A stretch of DNA of 33,897 nucleotides from Candidatus Omnitrophota bacterium (GCA_023247915.1 JAHFFN010000016.1:1-33897); one strand, 5' to 3'. Positions 21,237 to 31,105 are shown, counted from the stretch's first letter. Made by a program: numbers and translations. Notes: generated by a model from the sequence alone, not told the origin.

Positions 21237-24200
21237 ATGGCCATCTTAGACCTTTTAGCCTCACCCCCAGGCACCGGAAAAACCTCCCAGTGCATTGAAC
21301 TTTTTAAGAAAGAAATTTCAAAGACCCCGGGCGGCATTGACAGCCGCTCTTTTTTTATTCTGCCCAGTCGCGAGCATGCCGATCGCATTCAGAGCCTGAT
21401 TCTTAAAAAAGAGACGCCGGGAGTATTCAACGCGCATATTTTAACTATCAATGAATTTACGGCGCGCTGTTTGGGGGCGGTGGCCGGAAGCTCGCCGACG
21501 GATGCCCAGCGGAGCGCCATTTTGAGGGAAATTTTGGAAGACCCCGAGCTGTCGTTTCCTTATTTAGGCGCGGTGTCGGGTTTTAAAGGGTTTCGAGAAC
21601 TTTTTTTAGACACCGTCAAAGAATTTAAAGCCAGCCTTCTCGAAATAAAAGAGTTTGAAAAACTCGCTCAGCCGCTTCTCAAGAGCCCCGCGTTCCGATC
21701 CAAGTTTCGAGATTTTTCAATGATTCTTAAGAATTATCAATTGCGTCTGGCGGAAAAGGGATTGCGGGAGCCTGAAGATGACATCCGGATGTTGATTGAA
21801 ACGCGGCAGGATTTTTCAGCGGAGCTGGTGGTTTTCGACGGCTTTTATCATTTTACGCGAGCTCAGCGCAGTCTTATGGAGTCGGTGTCGACTTGGGCTT
21901 CACAAGTGGTGGTCACGCTCACGATGCCGGACGACGCACCGCGGCGCGAACTTTTTGATTACTCGGAGCGCACGAGAAAGTTTTTGACCGGGATCGGGTT
22001 TAAAGAAAAACGCAAAGGCTTGGACAAAAATCACCGAGCCAAAAATAAAGCGCTGATGCATCTGGAGAAGAATCTGTTTCTGGAGGCGCCGGTGCCTCTG
22101 GCGGGAAATCCGGAAGGGGTGTCGGTGCTGGAGGCATCCAGCCTGCGCGGCGAGATGGAGATGATCGCGCGGCAGATCAAAAAACTGTACCGGGAGAATG
22201 AGCTTCATTACAGCGATATTTGCGTGATTTTACGGGGGATCGGGGCTTATGAGAAGACCATCGATCTTGTGTTTCGAGAACTGGAAGTACCGTTTTATAT
22301 TCACGAGCGCAAAAGGCTCATTGAAAACGGTTTTGGGGCGACCCTGCACCGGTTTCTGAATTTTTCCCAGGAAAATTGGAAACGCGAAGATTTATTTTTT
22401 ACGCTCAAGTCCAGTTATGTGGCTCAAACAGAAAGCTGGGACGAGGTGTTGGAGTTTGAGTCGCTTTCTTTGTCACAAAATATAACCGAGGGGCGCGAAC
22501 GGTGGATGGCGCTTGGATCTAGTGCGGATGTCCGGGAGGGCGTGCGCGCGCTTTTGAATGTTTTTCTGGAACACGAAAAGAAGCTTTTGGAAGCCAAAAG
22601 CGTCGAAGCTTTTTCCGAGGCGATTTTTTCCTTAATTGGGCATTTCCGGATCGACGCGGCGTTTGTTCCGGACGCGCAGGCGATGAAAGCGGTGGAGTCT
22701 ATTTTAAAAAGTGCCCGTCTTTTTTACCGTCAGTCGCCTGACCGGCATTTTTCAGGAATTTCATTTATCAAAGAATTTCAGGAATCTTTGGAAGCCGCTT
22801 TATTCTCAGTCAAACCGGAGGGTAAAAATCGCGTACAGATTTATGATGTCGTGATGGCGCTTCCCAAGGAATACAAAGTTGTTTTTGTTGCCGGTCTTTT
22901 GGAAAAAACATTCCCGCAAGAAGCGGTTCAAGATCCTTTTTTTAAAGATGAAGAGCGCCGCGTTTTGAATAAAAAAGGCGTGGTGCTGGAGGAGCGTGTT
23001 TGGCGTCTGGCGGGTGAGAGAACCTTTTTTTACATGGCAGTGACGCGGGCTCGGGAACAATTGTTTTTGAGCTATCCGCTGTACGACGGGGAAGGCCGCC
23101 CGGCGCTGGCTTCTTTTTTTGCGGAAGAGGTACGTAAGATTTTCCCCGGACTCATTCCTTTAAAGCGAGCCTTGGATCAGTTTTTGCCGGAGCCCGAGGA
23201 ATGGCTCACTGAGTCTGAAGCGGTGCGAGGCTTGTCGGAGATTATTTCGGACGGTGTCCCGCAAGTCAAAGAGAGCCGCCGGTGGACGGAACGTCCGGAT
23301 TTTAAGGAAGTGGCGGAGCTAAAAGCGCGTTCGTTTGAAGCCCGGATCCTAGACCCGAAGCTAAAGAAAATATTCTCTGATTCTAGGATTTTTAGCGCGA
23401 CAAAGCTTGAGACTTATTCCGCCTGCGCTTTTAAATATTTCGCGTCCAAGATGCTTTTTTTGAATGAACCCTCGGAGGGGCGCGAGCATCTGGAAATGGG
23501 AAATCTTTTGCATGAAACGCTGGAGCGTTTCTACAAAGAGCTTTCGAAAGAAGAGCGCGAAAATCCGCTTTTATGGAAAAACAGCGTCTCGCTCAATGAA
23601 AAGTTAAAGAAGATTCTCGCCAAGATTCTTGAGGAAAAGAATCCTTTCAAATACGAGCCCTTGTACCGGCAAAAAATTTATAGAATCAAAGTCGAGAGGC
23701 TTTTAGATTTATTCGCGGAGCGGGAGAAAAAGCTTTTTGAAATGCGTGGGCTGGTACCCAGTTTTTTTGAGCTTTCCTTTGGCGACCCCAAAGATGGCGG
23801 CAGGGAGTACCTTAAAATAAAAGAGCCCTCTGGGGAAATATGGATCGAGGGAAAAATTGACCGGATCGATCTAGAACCGTCCGAAAAGAAGGCGTTGGTG
23901 GTGGATTATAAAAAATCCAAGCGCAGTGTGCCTTTGGAAGCAAAGTTTGAAAAAGGACTCGAGCTGCAGCTTCCGGTTTACATTCTTTTTCTCCAGCGTG
24001 CACTGGGGCTAGAGGCCATCGGCGGCGAATTGCGTTTTCTCCAGAGTTCTTCCGAAGACGGTTTTTATCTGGAAGCGGCCGCGGAGAAGCTAGGACTGCA
24101 TCACTCCAAAAAAACTTACACCGATACGGCATTTGAAGCGATGCTCAAACTCAGCGAGAAAAGAATACAGGATGCGGTGTCACGACTTCGAAGCGCGGAT

Positions 24201-24284
24201 ATCCGCGTCAAATCCAAGTCCTGCGAACACTGTGAATTTGATTCGGTGTGCCGTTTTGAAAAATGGAAATTGATCTATGGGTAA
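21237..24284 (+). CDS. addB: AddB-like helicase/nuclease subunit with Fe-S-type PD-(D/E)XK domain
   Basis: This 1015-residue protein is the partner of AddA in double-strand-break end resection for recombination repair. The N-terminus has a Walker A-like ASPPGTGKT (about 8-16). The middle is UvrD-like with VFVAGLLEKTFPQEA and VTRAREQLFLSYP. The C-terminal nuclease domain contains IDRIDL, VVDYKKSK and LQLPVY, the PD-(D/E)XK pattern. One cysteine in YSACAFKYF (near 729) and three in CEHCEFDSVC (about 995-1004) match the four-cysteine iron-sulfur clamp of AddB-type nucleases. It overlaps addA by eight bases. Homology to other UvrD/PD-(D/E)XK proteins is possible, but gene order and the cysteine set favour AddB. 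Confidence 0.88.
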   Translation: MAILDLLASPPGTGKTSQCIELFKKEISKTPGGIDSRSFFILPSREHADRIQSLILKKETPGVFNAHILTINEFTARCLGAVAGSSPTDAQRSAILREILEDPELSFPYLGAVSGFKGFRELFLDTVKEFKASLLEIKEFEKLAQPLLKSPAFRSKFRDFSMILKNYQLRLAEKGLREPEDDIRMLIETRQDFSAELVVFDGFYHFTRAQRSLMESVSTWASQVVVTLTMPDDAPRRELFDYSERTRKFLTGIGFKEKRKGLDKNHRAKNKALMHLEKNLFLEAPVPLAGNPEGVSVLEASSLRGEMEMIARQIKKLYRENELHYSDICVILRGIGAYEKTIDLVFRELEVPFYIHERKRLIENGFGATLHRFLNFSQENWKREDLFFTLKSSYVAQTESWDEVLEFESLSLSQNITEGRERWMALGSSADVREGVRALLNVFLEHEKKLLEAKSVEAFSEAIFSLIGHFRIDAAFVPDAQAMKAVESILKSARLFYRQSPDRHFSGISFIKEFQESLEAALFSVKPEGKNRVQIYDVVMALPKEYKVVFVAGLLEKTFPQEAVQDPFFKDEERRVLNKKGVVLEERVWRLAGERTFFYMAVTRAREQLFLSYPLYDGEGRPALASFFAEEVRKIFPGLIPLKRALDQFLPEPEEWLTESEAVRGLSEIISDGVPQVKESRRWTERPDFKEVAELKARSFEARILDPKLKKIFSDSRIFSATKLETYSACAFKYFASKMLFLNEPSEGREHLEMGNLLHETLERFYKELSKEERENPLLWKNSVSLNEKLKKILAKILEEKNPFKYEPLYRQKIYRIKVERLLDLFAEREKKLFEMRGLVPSFFELSFGDPKDGGREYLKIKEPSGEIWIEGKIDRIDLEPSEKKALVVDYKKSKRSVPLEAKFEKGLELQLPVYILFLQRALGLEAIGGELRFLQSSSEDGFYLEAAAEKLGLHHSKKTYTDTAFEAMLKLSEKRIQDAVSRLRSADIRVKSKSCEHCEFDSVCRFEKWKLIYG

Positions 24285-27200
24285 TTATTCAAAAAATCAA
24301 ACAGAAGCGATTCAATCTTTTGGCAAACCCGTCCGGGTGTTTGCCGGCGCGGGTTCTGGAAAAACCACGGTGCTTGTGGAGCGGTTTTTTTACGCGGTGA
24401 CCAAACTCGGCATTGATCCCGAAAGAATTTTGGCGATCACGTTTACCGATAAGGCTGCCAATGAAATGAAAAAGAGGCTTCTTGAAAAATGCGCCGCTTC
24501 GGAATTTACGGAGTTAAGAAGAAAAATAGAAAGCGCTTCCATCAGCACCATTCACAGTTTCTGCGCCAAACTTCTTAAAGAAAATCCGATTGAAGCGGGA
24601 GTGGATCCTTATTTTCAGATTTTGGGAGAAGGGGAGGCTGAAATTCTCGCCGGGGAAGTGCTGGATCGGCTTTTTGAGGCGGAGTCAGACAATGCCGCCT
24701 GGGTACGCTTCTTGGGCGACACGGATGAGGAGTCCGTCAGGCACGCTTTTGGAAATCTCTACGAAACTTATCGCGCGATCGGCGGCGACGAGTCCATTTT
24801 TAAGCTTCAAGATTTTTCAAAGGAAGCCAAGACGGTACAAACTGCTATGGGTCGCGGGGTCAAAGCCTTGGCGGCGCTGGACGCGGAGCTGGGGGAACGC
24901 TTTAAAGCCATTTTGTCGCTTCTGGAAGTGAAGTCTCCTGACTGGAAAACACTCGAAGAAGTTTCAGCGATTGCCCAAGGCATTCATAAAAAGGGTCGTT
25001 ATAAGGAAGCGATTGAAGAAATCCGTGATCAAATCGATGTTTGGCGCCGCGCTCAGATTCAAAGTCTGGCTGAACCGCAGAAAAAAGAGTTTTTGAGAAT
25101 GTTTCTTAGATTTAAGGAATCTTATGAAGCGGAGAAAAGAAAACGGGCGATGTATGACTTTGAAGATCTATTATTCGCTTCTTACCGGTTATTATCGGAT
25201 CCCGCTCCTGAGAAAAAAGAAGTGCTTGAGCGCTTGCAAAAACATTTTGCCTGTATTTTTGTCGATGAATGCCAGGACACCAATCCGATTCAAGCCGAAA
25301 TTATCCGAAAAATCAGCCGGAAGGACAATTGGTTTATTGTCGGCGATGCCTACCAATCGATTTATGGTTTTCGTCATGCGGCGCCCGAGATTTTTGAGGC
25401 CTTCACGACGGAAGGCGGATTAAAACCCAAAGACATTCCGCTTTTTGAAAATTACCGCTCGCGCGCGGAAATTCTTGATTTCACCAATAAACTTTTTCCT
25501 CAGATTTTTTCTTCCACACCGCCACCGGCTTTAAAAGCGGTCAAAAAATTTTCCGTCAAAAAAGAGTCTTGTGTTGAATGGCTTTATACGGCGGTGGATA
25601 AAAAAGCCAAGAAACCGATGGACGAACTTCGCATCGTTGAAGCTCGAGCGCTGGCGCAGCGCATTCAAAAACTAGTCGATTCTAAGTTTTTGATCGAAGA
25701 CAAGGGTCAAGCGCGCCCCATGGAACACCGGGACATCGCCATTCTTCTTAAAACCACGACGGCCTCCGCATTTTATGAAAAAGAACTTTCGGATTTGTCG
25801 ATTCCGTACTTTACGATGAAAAGCCGAGGGTTTTATGAAAAACCTGAAGTGAAAGATTTGGTCAATTTTCTGATGATTCTTGAAAATCCCAATACGGATA
25901 TCGCTTTGGCCGGTGTTTTGAGATCCGCGCTTGTGGGCATCACCGAAGACGGTCTTTTTTGGATGGCGCGTGACGCCAAAAAAGAAGACCGGCGTCGTCC
26001 TTTGGCCTCGGCGCTTGGCCGGGTGGAGGCGATTTCAGGTTTATCGGACTCGGATCGGGAGAAGCTTTTAAAATTTAGGGAGTTTTGGTCTTATTTGCGG
26101 AGTAAAAAAAATAGTTTCCGGCTTTCAGAAGTGATCGAGATGATTCTTAGCAAAACATCGTATGAGGCCAAGACGCTGGCGCTTCCCGAAGGACGGCAAA
26201 AAGTCGCCAATGGGCGCAAGCTTTGGGAAATGGCCGAGCGTTTGGAAGCGCAGGGGATATTTGGCATTGCGGACTTTGTGCATTATCTTAAAAATCTTTC
26301 TGAAAAAGAAATGTTCGCGCCGGAAGCGAGAATACAAGCGGAGCAAGCCAATGTCGTGACTATTTCAACCATCCACGCCGCCAAAGGCCTTGAATTTCCA
26401 TGTGTAGTGATCGCCGACATGGGATCCATTCCCAGAAAAAATACGCGCGGCGCGTTTATTTGTCGGAAGGAATCGGGATTTGGGATGAAGCTTCGCAATC
26501 CTTTGAGCGGGGAATGGGAGGCGGACGCTTCTTATTATGTGGCCAATCAGGCGCTTGAGAAAAAAGAGGCCGAGGAAGACGAGCGTCTTTTGTATGTGGC
26601 CATGACGCGAGCCAAAGAGCATCTGATTTTGTCGGGGGTATTTTCTTCCGAGGGCGGCGCCTCGTGGATGAGCCGGGTGGGGGCGGTGATTGACACGGGA
26701 GGATTTGCCATCCAATCATTTCAATCCCAAGAAATGCCAGCAGGTATTTCCAAATCTGCGCCAAAAATAAAAGAAGCCGGGTTGGATAAAAAATTCTTCT
26801 CTGAACTCGATCAGAGAATCGATTTTCCTTTAAGGCCTTATGAGCAGGTTCAAGACGTGACAGTGACGGATCTTTTGGTGGAGTCCTTAAAGGGAAAAGA
26901 GGGTGTCATGCCGCCGGAAGAAGAGCCGGAGACGATTTTATTTTCCGGCGAGGAAGAGGAAGCGGCCACTCCGCGCAATGAATACGGCACTTTATTTCAT
27001 CGCGCGATGGAGTTTTTGGTAAAGACTCGTCCTAAAACGGTGTCCAAGGCATGGACGCGGGAGTTTTCAAAAGCTTTAACGGCGTCCGAGCAAAAAGAAA
27101 TGGCCGAGAGTATTGAACATTTTTGGAACGGTCCCTGGGGTCTCGAAATCAGGCGCGCGCCGCATGTGTATCCGGAGCTTCCATTTATTTACAAAACCCG

Positions 27201-27513
27201 CTACGGAATTTTAAAGGGGCAGATTGATTTGGTGTTGGAGTCCGCGGATAAGAAGAAGGGCTGGATGATTTTGGATTATAAAACCAATCGCTTGGTTTCA
27301 TCGGAAAAAAGCCATGTTGCTTCTGATTATGAATTTCAGCTGGCACTGTACGCGCTGATTTTTAAGAAGCTTTACGGGCGTCCGCCGGCGCGCGGCGTTC
27401 TTTATTTTTCCTCCATTGATGAAACGGCGGAGTTTGAATACAGCGCAAAGCATTTTGACGATTTTGAGACGAAATTAGAAGCCGTTTATGGACAAAGGGT
27501 TGGGGGAGTCTAA
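24277..27513 (+). CDS. addA: AddA-like UvrD-family helicase/nuclease
   Basis: A 1078-residue SF1A helicase fused to a nuclease. Motifs in order: Walker A FAGAGSGKTTVLVERF (about 22-37), TFTDKAANEMKKRL (Ia), FVDECQDTNPIQAEI (II), VGDAYQSIYGFRHA (III), ENYRSRAEIL (IV), STIHAAKGLEFPCVVI (V), YVAMTRAKEHLI (VI). Near the C-terminus are QIDLVL and MILDYKTN of a RecB-type PD-(D/E)XK nuclease. With AddB it would process double-strand ends to load RecA, a role filled by RecBCD elsewhere. The ATG starts eight bases before the addB stop, implying coupled synthesis. A weak hairpin at 27519 may end the unit. Confidence 0.93.
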   Translation: MGNYSKNQTEAIQSFGKPVRVFAGAGSGKTTVLVERFFYAVTKLGIDPERILAITFTDKAANEMKKRLLEKCAASEFTELRRKIESASISTIHSFCAKLLKENPIEAGVDPYFQILGEGEAEILAGEVLDRLFEAESDNAAWVRFLGDTDEESVRHAFGNLYETYRAIGGDESIFKLQDFSKEAKTVQTAMGRGVKALAALDAELGERFKAILSLLEVKSPDWKTLEEVSAIAQGIHKKGRYKEAIEEIRDQIDVWRRAQIQSLAEPQKKEFLRMFLRFKESYEAEKRKRAMYDFEDLLFASYRLLSDPAPEKKEVLERLQKHFACIFVDECQDTNPIQAEIIRKISRKDNWFIVGDAYQSIYGFRHAAPEIFEAFTTEGGLKPKDIPLFENYRSRAEILDFTNKLFPQIFSSTPPPALKAVKKFSVKKESCVEWLYTAVDKKAKKPMDELRIVEARALAQRIQKLVDSKFLIEDKGQARPMEHRDIAILLKTTTASAFYEKELSDLSIPYFTMKSRGFYEKPEVKDLVNFLMILENPNTDIALAGVLRSALVGITEDGLFWMARDAKKEDRRRPLASALGRVEAISGLSDSDREKLLKFREFWSYLRSKKNSFRLSEVIEMILSKTSYEAKTLALPEGRQKVANGRKLWEMAERLEAQGIFGIADFVHYLKNLSEKEMFAPEARIQAEQANVVTISTIHAAKGLEFPCVVIADMGSIPRKNTRGAFICRKESGFGMKLRNPLSGEWEADASYYVANQALEKKEAEEDERLLYVAMTRAKEHLILSGVFSSEGGASWMSRVGAVIDTGGFAIQSFQSQEMPAGISKSAPKIKEAGLDKKFFSELDQRIDFPLRPYEQVQDVTVTDLLVESLKGKEGVMPPEEEPETILFSGEEEEAATPRNEYGTLFHRAMEFLVKTRPKTVSKAWTREFSKALTASEQKEMAESIEHFWNGPWGLEIRRAPHVYPELPFIYKTRYGILKGQIDLVLESADKKKGWMILDYKTNRLVSSEKSHVASDYEFQLALYALIFKKLYGRPPARGVLYFSSIDETAEFEYSAKHFDDFETKLEAVYGQRVGGV

Positions 27514-27518
27514 GAATC

Positions 27519-27547
27519 AAGACACTTGATTAGTGCCTGTCTTTTTT
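27519..27547 (+). terminator. Weak terminator-like hairpin after addA
   Basis: AAGACA (27519-27524) and TGTCTT (27538-27543) can pair around a 13-base loop and are followed by a T-run to 27547. The stem is short and AT-rich, so termination would be partial at best. Confidence 0.35.
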
Positions 27548-27555
27548 GAGACAAT
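27526..27555 (+). promoter_or_regulatory. Possible extended -10 promoter for the ZIP transporter
   Basis: TTGATT (27526-27531), an 18-base spacer, then TGA plus GACAAT (27550-27555). The -10 ends seven bases before the ATG at 27563, which has no visible Shine-Dalgarno; a leaderless message is possible. Confidence 0.35.
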
Positions 27556-27562
27556 GACGCCC

Positions 27563-28333
27563 ATGACTTTTTTTCAAAATTTGAGTTTTAACGAGTGGAT
27601 GGTTTTGAGGCTGGGGATCGCCGTGTTGATGGCGACGCTGGGCGCCACCCTCGCGATTAGCTTTAAAAAAATAAGCCATTTGGGTCTTTGCATTTTAATT
27701 TCTTTTGCGGCCGGAGCTCTCTTGGCCGTGAGTTTTTTGGATATTATTCCCGAATCGCTCGCGCTTGTTGGTTGGAAAGCCGGCCTTCTCAGCGTTTTTT
27801 CAGGCTACCTTCTTTTTTGGCTCATCTCACGCTTTGTATTTCACGTCTGCCCGGCTTGTTCGGCGACACACACCGAGGTTAATTTTAAAGCGATCACCAT
27901 CACCATGGTGGTGGCGCTGTCCGTGCATAGCTTTATGGATGGTTTGGCGATTTATAGCGGGTCTTTAATCGCGTCTCCGGTGGGGGTTTTGATTCTTTTG
28001 GCCGTCGCGTTCCATAAATTTCCGGAAGGAATGGCATTGACGCTGGTGTCCCGGGGTTCCGGCTTTAGCCGGCTTAAATCATTTATGATTTCGTTCAGCT
28101 TGGAAGCGGCCACGACGCTGTTTGGGGGACTGGTCGGGTTTTTAACCTTGGTTCCCGGTTCTTCGCGTTGGGCGGGGTATATTTTAGGGCATGTTGGCGG
28201 CGGGTTTTTGTATCTGGTGATACACGCTCTCTTAAGCGAAGTGATCAAACACCACCCTCAGTCTACGATTTTAGCGGCCTTGGGTGGGGCGGCTTCGATT
28301 GGCGCTATTGGGTTTTGGATCGGGGCGTTTTAA
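27563..28333 (+). CDS. ZIP-family divalent metal transporter
   Basis: About 256 residues with roughly eight transmembrane helices, usual for bacterial ZIP (ZupT/GufA-like) importers of zinc or other divalent metals. The binuclear metal-site motifs appear as HSFMDGLAI in helix 4 and AFHKFPEGMAL in helix 5 (family HNxxDG and HExPHE). In the latter Glu is replaced by Lys and the second His by Gly, so one of the two metal sites may be altered. A loop before helix 4 carries CPACSATHTE, a potential metal-sensing Cys/His stretch. Start candidates are 27533 (GTG), 27554 and 27563 (ATG); 27563 suits the promoter-like sequence. It converges on the tRNA genes, with its stop 16 bases from tRNA-Leu. Confidence 0.85.
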   Translation: MTFFQNLSFNEWMVLRLGIAVLMATLGATLAISFKKISHLGLCILISFAAGALLAVSFLDIIPESLALVGWKAGLLSVFSGYLLFWLISRFVFHVCPACSATHTEVNFKAITITMVVALSVHSFMDGLAIYSGSLIASPVGVLILLAVAFHKFPEGMALTLVSRGSGFSRLKSFMISFSLEAATTLFGGLVGFLTLVPGSSRWAGYILGHVGGGFLYLVIHALLSEVIKHHPQSTILAALGGAASIGAIGFWIGAF

Positions 28334-28348
28334 TTAGAAAGAAGGAAA

Positions 28349-28432
28349 TACCGAAGGTGGGAGTCGAACCCACAACCTCGTAAGAGGATCGGTTTTTGAG
28401 ACCGACGCGTATGCCAGTTCCGCCACTTCGGC
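28349..28432 (-). tRNA. tRNA-Leu (anticodon CAA)
   Basis: On the - strand this 84-base sequence folds as a class II tRNA. The acceptor stem GCCGAAG pairs with CTTCGGT (G1-U72 wobble), and the discriminator is A. The anticodon loop is CTCAAAA with anticodon CAA (28396-28398), reading UUG. The long variable arm is CCTC-TTAC-GAGG and the T arm is GTGGG-TTCGACT-CCCAC. The 3' CCA is not encoded. It is cotranscribed downstream of tRNA-Ala, eight bases apart. Confidence 0.97.
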
Positions 28433-28440
28433 TTGAATTT

Positions 28441-28516
28441 TGGTGGACCTGAGCGGGATCGAACCGCTTACCTCCTCAATGCCATTGAGGCGCTCTACCA
28501 GGTGAGCTACAGGCCC
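28441..28516 (-). tRNA. tRNA-Ala (anticodon GGC)
   Basis: A 76-base class I tRNA on the - strand. The acceptor GGGCCTG pairs with CAGGTCC and carries the G3-U70 identity pair recognised by alanyl-tRNA synthetase. The anticodon loop ATGGCAT has anticodon GGC (28481-28483). The T arm is AGCGG-TTCGATC-CCGCT, and an encoded A-CCA end finishes at 28441. It is the first gene of the two-tRNA unit. Confidence 0.97.
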
Positions 28517-28553
28517 AAAAAGGAAGATCCAGTAAGGCAAATTTCAGATTGCC

Positions 28554-28583
28554 AATATAGCACACCCCGGCTTGTTCGCACAA
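28554..28583 (-). promoter_or_regulatory. Promoter of the tRNA-Ala/tRNA-Leu unit
   Basis: On the - strand, TTGTGC (28578-28583), an 18-base spacer and TATATT (28554-28559). RNA would start near 28547, about 30 bases before tRNA-Ala. A small perfect inverted repeat (GCTTGT-TCGC-ACAAGC, 28570-28585) overlaps the -35. The unit is divergent from leuS. Confidence 0.5.
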
Positions 28584-28617
28584 GCAACTACTCCGGATGT
28601 TATTTAGAATCTTAGCG

Positions 28618-28647
28618 TTGCGTGTTTTCTGATCCAGATGCTAGAAT
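28618..28647 (+). promoter_or_regulatory. Extended -10 promoter for leuS
   Basis: TTGCGT (28618-28623), 18 bases, then TGC plus TAGAAT (28642-28647). The -10 ends six bases before the leuS ATG at 28654, which has no Shine-Dalgarno, so transcription should begin at or beside the start codon. Confidence 0.5.
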
Positions 28648-28653
28648 GCCCCC

Positions 28654-31104
28654 ATGCCTGAGACCCTTTATCCCTTTCAATCGATAGAATCCAAGTGGCA
28701 GAAGTTTTGGCTTGAGAATAAGACTTTCAAAGCCCTAGAGCCCGCGGACGCCAAAAATAAAAAGAAAGTTTATATTCTAGACATGTTTCCGTATCCCTCG
28801 GGATCCGGTTTGCATGTCGGTCACCCCGAAGGCTACACCGCTACCGATATTTATTCCCGCTACAAACGCATGTGCGGATTTAATGTGCTTCATCCCATGG
28901 GGTGGGACGCGTTTGGGCTTCCCGCCGAACAATACGCAATTGAAACCGGCACACACCCTTCGATCACAACACAGAAGAATATAGGAACATTTCGCCGGCA
29001 AATTCAGTCGCTGGGCTTAAGTTACGATTGGGATCGGGAAGTGGATACCACGGATCCAGAGTATGTGAAATGGACGCAGTGGATATTTCTTCAGCTTTAT
29101 AAAAAGAATCTGGCGTATATCGCCGAAGTGCCGGTGTGGTGGTGCGAGGCGTTGAGCTGTGTGTTGGCCAATGAAGAAGTGGTGGACGGAAAATCCGAGC
29201 GCGGAGGACATCCGGTGGTTCGTCGAACCATGAAACAGTGGATGCTTAAAATTACAGAATATGCCGATCGTCTGCTAGAAGATTTGGAATTGGTGGATTG
29301 GCCTGAATCTGTTAAAGAAATGCAAAAGAACTGGATTGGTCGCAGTGAAGGCGTAAATATAAATTTTAAATTAGCTCAGCCTATACCAGATAAACACTGT
29401 TTTGCTATTACAGTTTTTACAACGCGACCGGATACGCTTTTTGGCGCTACTTATGTGGTTCTTGCGCCCGAACATCCATTAGTTAATCAGATAACTACGT
29501 CTAGCATGCGCTCAGGTGTTGAAGCTTATATAAAACAAGCTTCTTCAAAAAGCGAATTAGAGCGTATCAGCCTCTCAAAAGATAAAACAGGTGTTTTTAC
29601 GGGAGCTTATGTTATTAATCCGGTAAATAACGAAAGCATTCCTGTTTGGGTTTCTGATTATGTGCTGTTTAGTTATGGAACAGGTGCTGTTATGGCTGTG
29701 CCAGCTCATGATGAACGTGACTACGAATTTTCAAAAAAATTTGGTTTGAGCATTATCCAAGTAGTTAAGGGTGGAGATATTTCTAAAGAAGCATTTGTCG
29801 AAGAAGGTATTAGCATCAATAGTGATTTTTTAAATGGATTGTCCACACCAAAAGCCAAAGAAAGGATTTCAAACTGGCTAGAAGAATCTAAGTATGGAAA
29901 GAGATTGATTGGTTACAAACTCCGCGATTGGCTTTTTTCGCGTCAGCGTTATTGGGGCGAGCCGATTCCGCTGGTGCACTGCGCCAAATGCGGCATTGTT
30001 CCGATTTCTGAAAGTGAATTGCCTTTGCGTTTGCCGGAGATGAAAGACTTTAAGCCTTCCGGCAATGCCGAGCCGCCTCTGGCCAAAGCCAAGGAATGGC
30101 TCAACACCACTTGCCCGACCTGCCAGGGCTCCGCTCAACGTGAAACCAACACCATGCCGCAGTGGGCGGGTTCGTGCTGGTATTATTTGCGTTATATTGA
30201 TCCGAAAAATAAACAGGCATTTTGCGATCCTGCCAAAGAAAAATATTGGATGTCTGTCGATCTGTATGTGGGCGGCGCTGAACACGCGGTGCTCCATCTT
30301 TTGTATTCGCGTTTTTGGCATAAAGTTTTGTTTGATCTGGGGCATGTCTCCACCAAAGAACCTTTTACGAAGCTTGTGAATCAAGGAATGATTTTGGGCG
30401 AGGATGGACAGAAAATGTCCAAGTCGCGCGGCAATGTGATCAATCCGGATGCTGTGGTTGAAAATTATGGCGCTGACAGCATGCGTCTTTATGAAATGTT
30501 TATGGGGCCGTTGACGCAGATGAAATCTTGGTCGATGAAAGGCGTTGAAGGCGTGTACCGCTTTTTGGCGCGTATTTGGCGGCTTTATATGGATCGGGAA
30601 GGAAATTTAAGCGCCGAAGTTCAGGAAGTGGCGCCCAACGAAGCGATTCACAAATTGCTCCATCGCACCATCAAGAAAGTCAGCGAAGATTTAGACGCGT
30701 TGGCGTTTAATACCGCGATTTCGTCGCTCATGATTTTTTCAAATGAATTGGCCAAAGAATCGGTGAAGCCCAAAGCCGTCATGAAAGATTTTCTGCTTCT
30801 TTTATCTCCTTTTGCGCCGCATCTAGCCGAAGAGCTTTGGGAAAAGTTAGGGGAGAAGCAGAGCCTTGCGTATCATCCGTGGCCTAGCTATAATCCCGCG
30901 CTCATCGAAGACGATGTGGTGGAGATTCCCATCATGATTAATGGCAAGGTCAAATCCAAGCTCAAGGTTTCCGCCGACTGGACGGAATCCAAGGTCGAGG
31001 CCGAAGCCATGAAAGACGAAAAAATTTCCTCCGCGCTCGCGGGCAAAACTGTTACCCAGAAAAAATACGTCCCTAAAAAGATTTTTACTATCGCTACGAA
31101 TTAA
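28654..31104 (+). CDS. leuS: Leucyl-tRNA synthetase
   Basis: A class Ia aminoacyl-tRNA synthetase of 816 residues that charges tRNA-Leu. The HIGH motif is HVGH (54-57) in [17 protein letters not shown]. The CP1 editing domain (about 200-425) has [20 protein letters not shown] and [18 protein letters not shown], so proofreading should be intact. A zinc-ribbon-like pair CAKC and CPTC lies at about 446-490, and KMSKS is at 587-591. The anticodon-binding domain and C-terminus follow. The editing-domain segment (about 29260-29930) is markedly more AT-rich than its flanks, as if of different origin. The start is ATG without a Shine-Dalgarno. The tRNA-Leu gene lies next to it on the other strand. 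A small ORF and comEC follow closely. Confidence 0.98.
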   Translation: MPETLYPFQSIESKWQKFWLENKTFKALEPADAKNKKKVYILDMFPYPSGSGLHVGHPEGYTATDIYSRYKRMCGFNVLHPMGWDAFGLPAEQYAIETGTHPSITTQKNIGTFRRQIQSLGLSYDWDREVDTTDPEYVKWTQWIFLQLYKKNLAYIAEVPVWWCEALSCVLANEEVVDGKSERGGHPVVRRTMKQWMLKITEYADRLLEDLELVDWPESVKEMQKNWIGRSEGVNINFKLAQPIPDKHCFAITVFTTRPDTLFGATYVVLAPEHPLVNQITTSSMRSGVEAYIKQASSKSELERISLSKDKTGVFTGAYVINPVNNESIPVWVSDYVLFSYGTGAVMAVPAHDERDYEFSKKFGLSIIQVVKGGDISKEAFVEEGISINSDFLNGLSTPKAKERISNWLEESKYGKRLIGYKLRDWLFSRQRYWGEPIPLVHCAKCGIVPISESELPLRLPEMKDFKPSGNAEPPLAKAKEWLNTTCPTCQGSAQRETNTMPQWAGSCWYYLRYIDPKNKQAFCDPAKEKYWMSVDLYVGGAEHAVLHLLYSRFWHKVLFDLGHVSTKEPFTKLVNQGMILGEDGQKMSKSRGNVINPDAVVENYGADSMRLYEMFMGPLTQMKSWSMKGVEGVYRFLARIWRLYMDREGNLSAEVQEVAPNEAIHKLLHRTIKKVSEDLDALAFNTAISSLMIFSNELAKESVKPKAVMKDFLLLLSPFAPHLAEELWEKLGEKQSLAYHPWPSYNPALIEDDVVEIPIMINGKVKSKLKVSADWTESKVEAEAMKDEKISSALAGKTVTQKKYVPKKIFTIATN

Positions 31105-31105
31105 G

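Noticed and set aside
28570..28585. Hairpin GCTTGT-TCGC-ACAAGC as a transcription terminator
   Set aside because: It has no T-run on either side and sits at the start, not the end, of two divergent units; a 6-bp repeat can also arise by chance.
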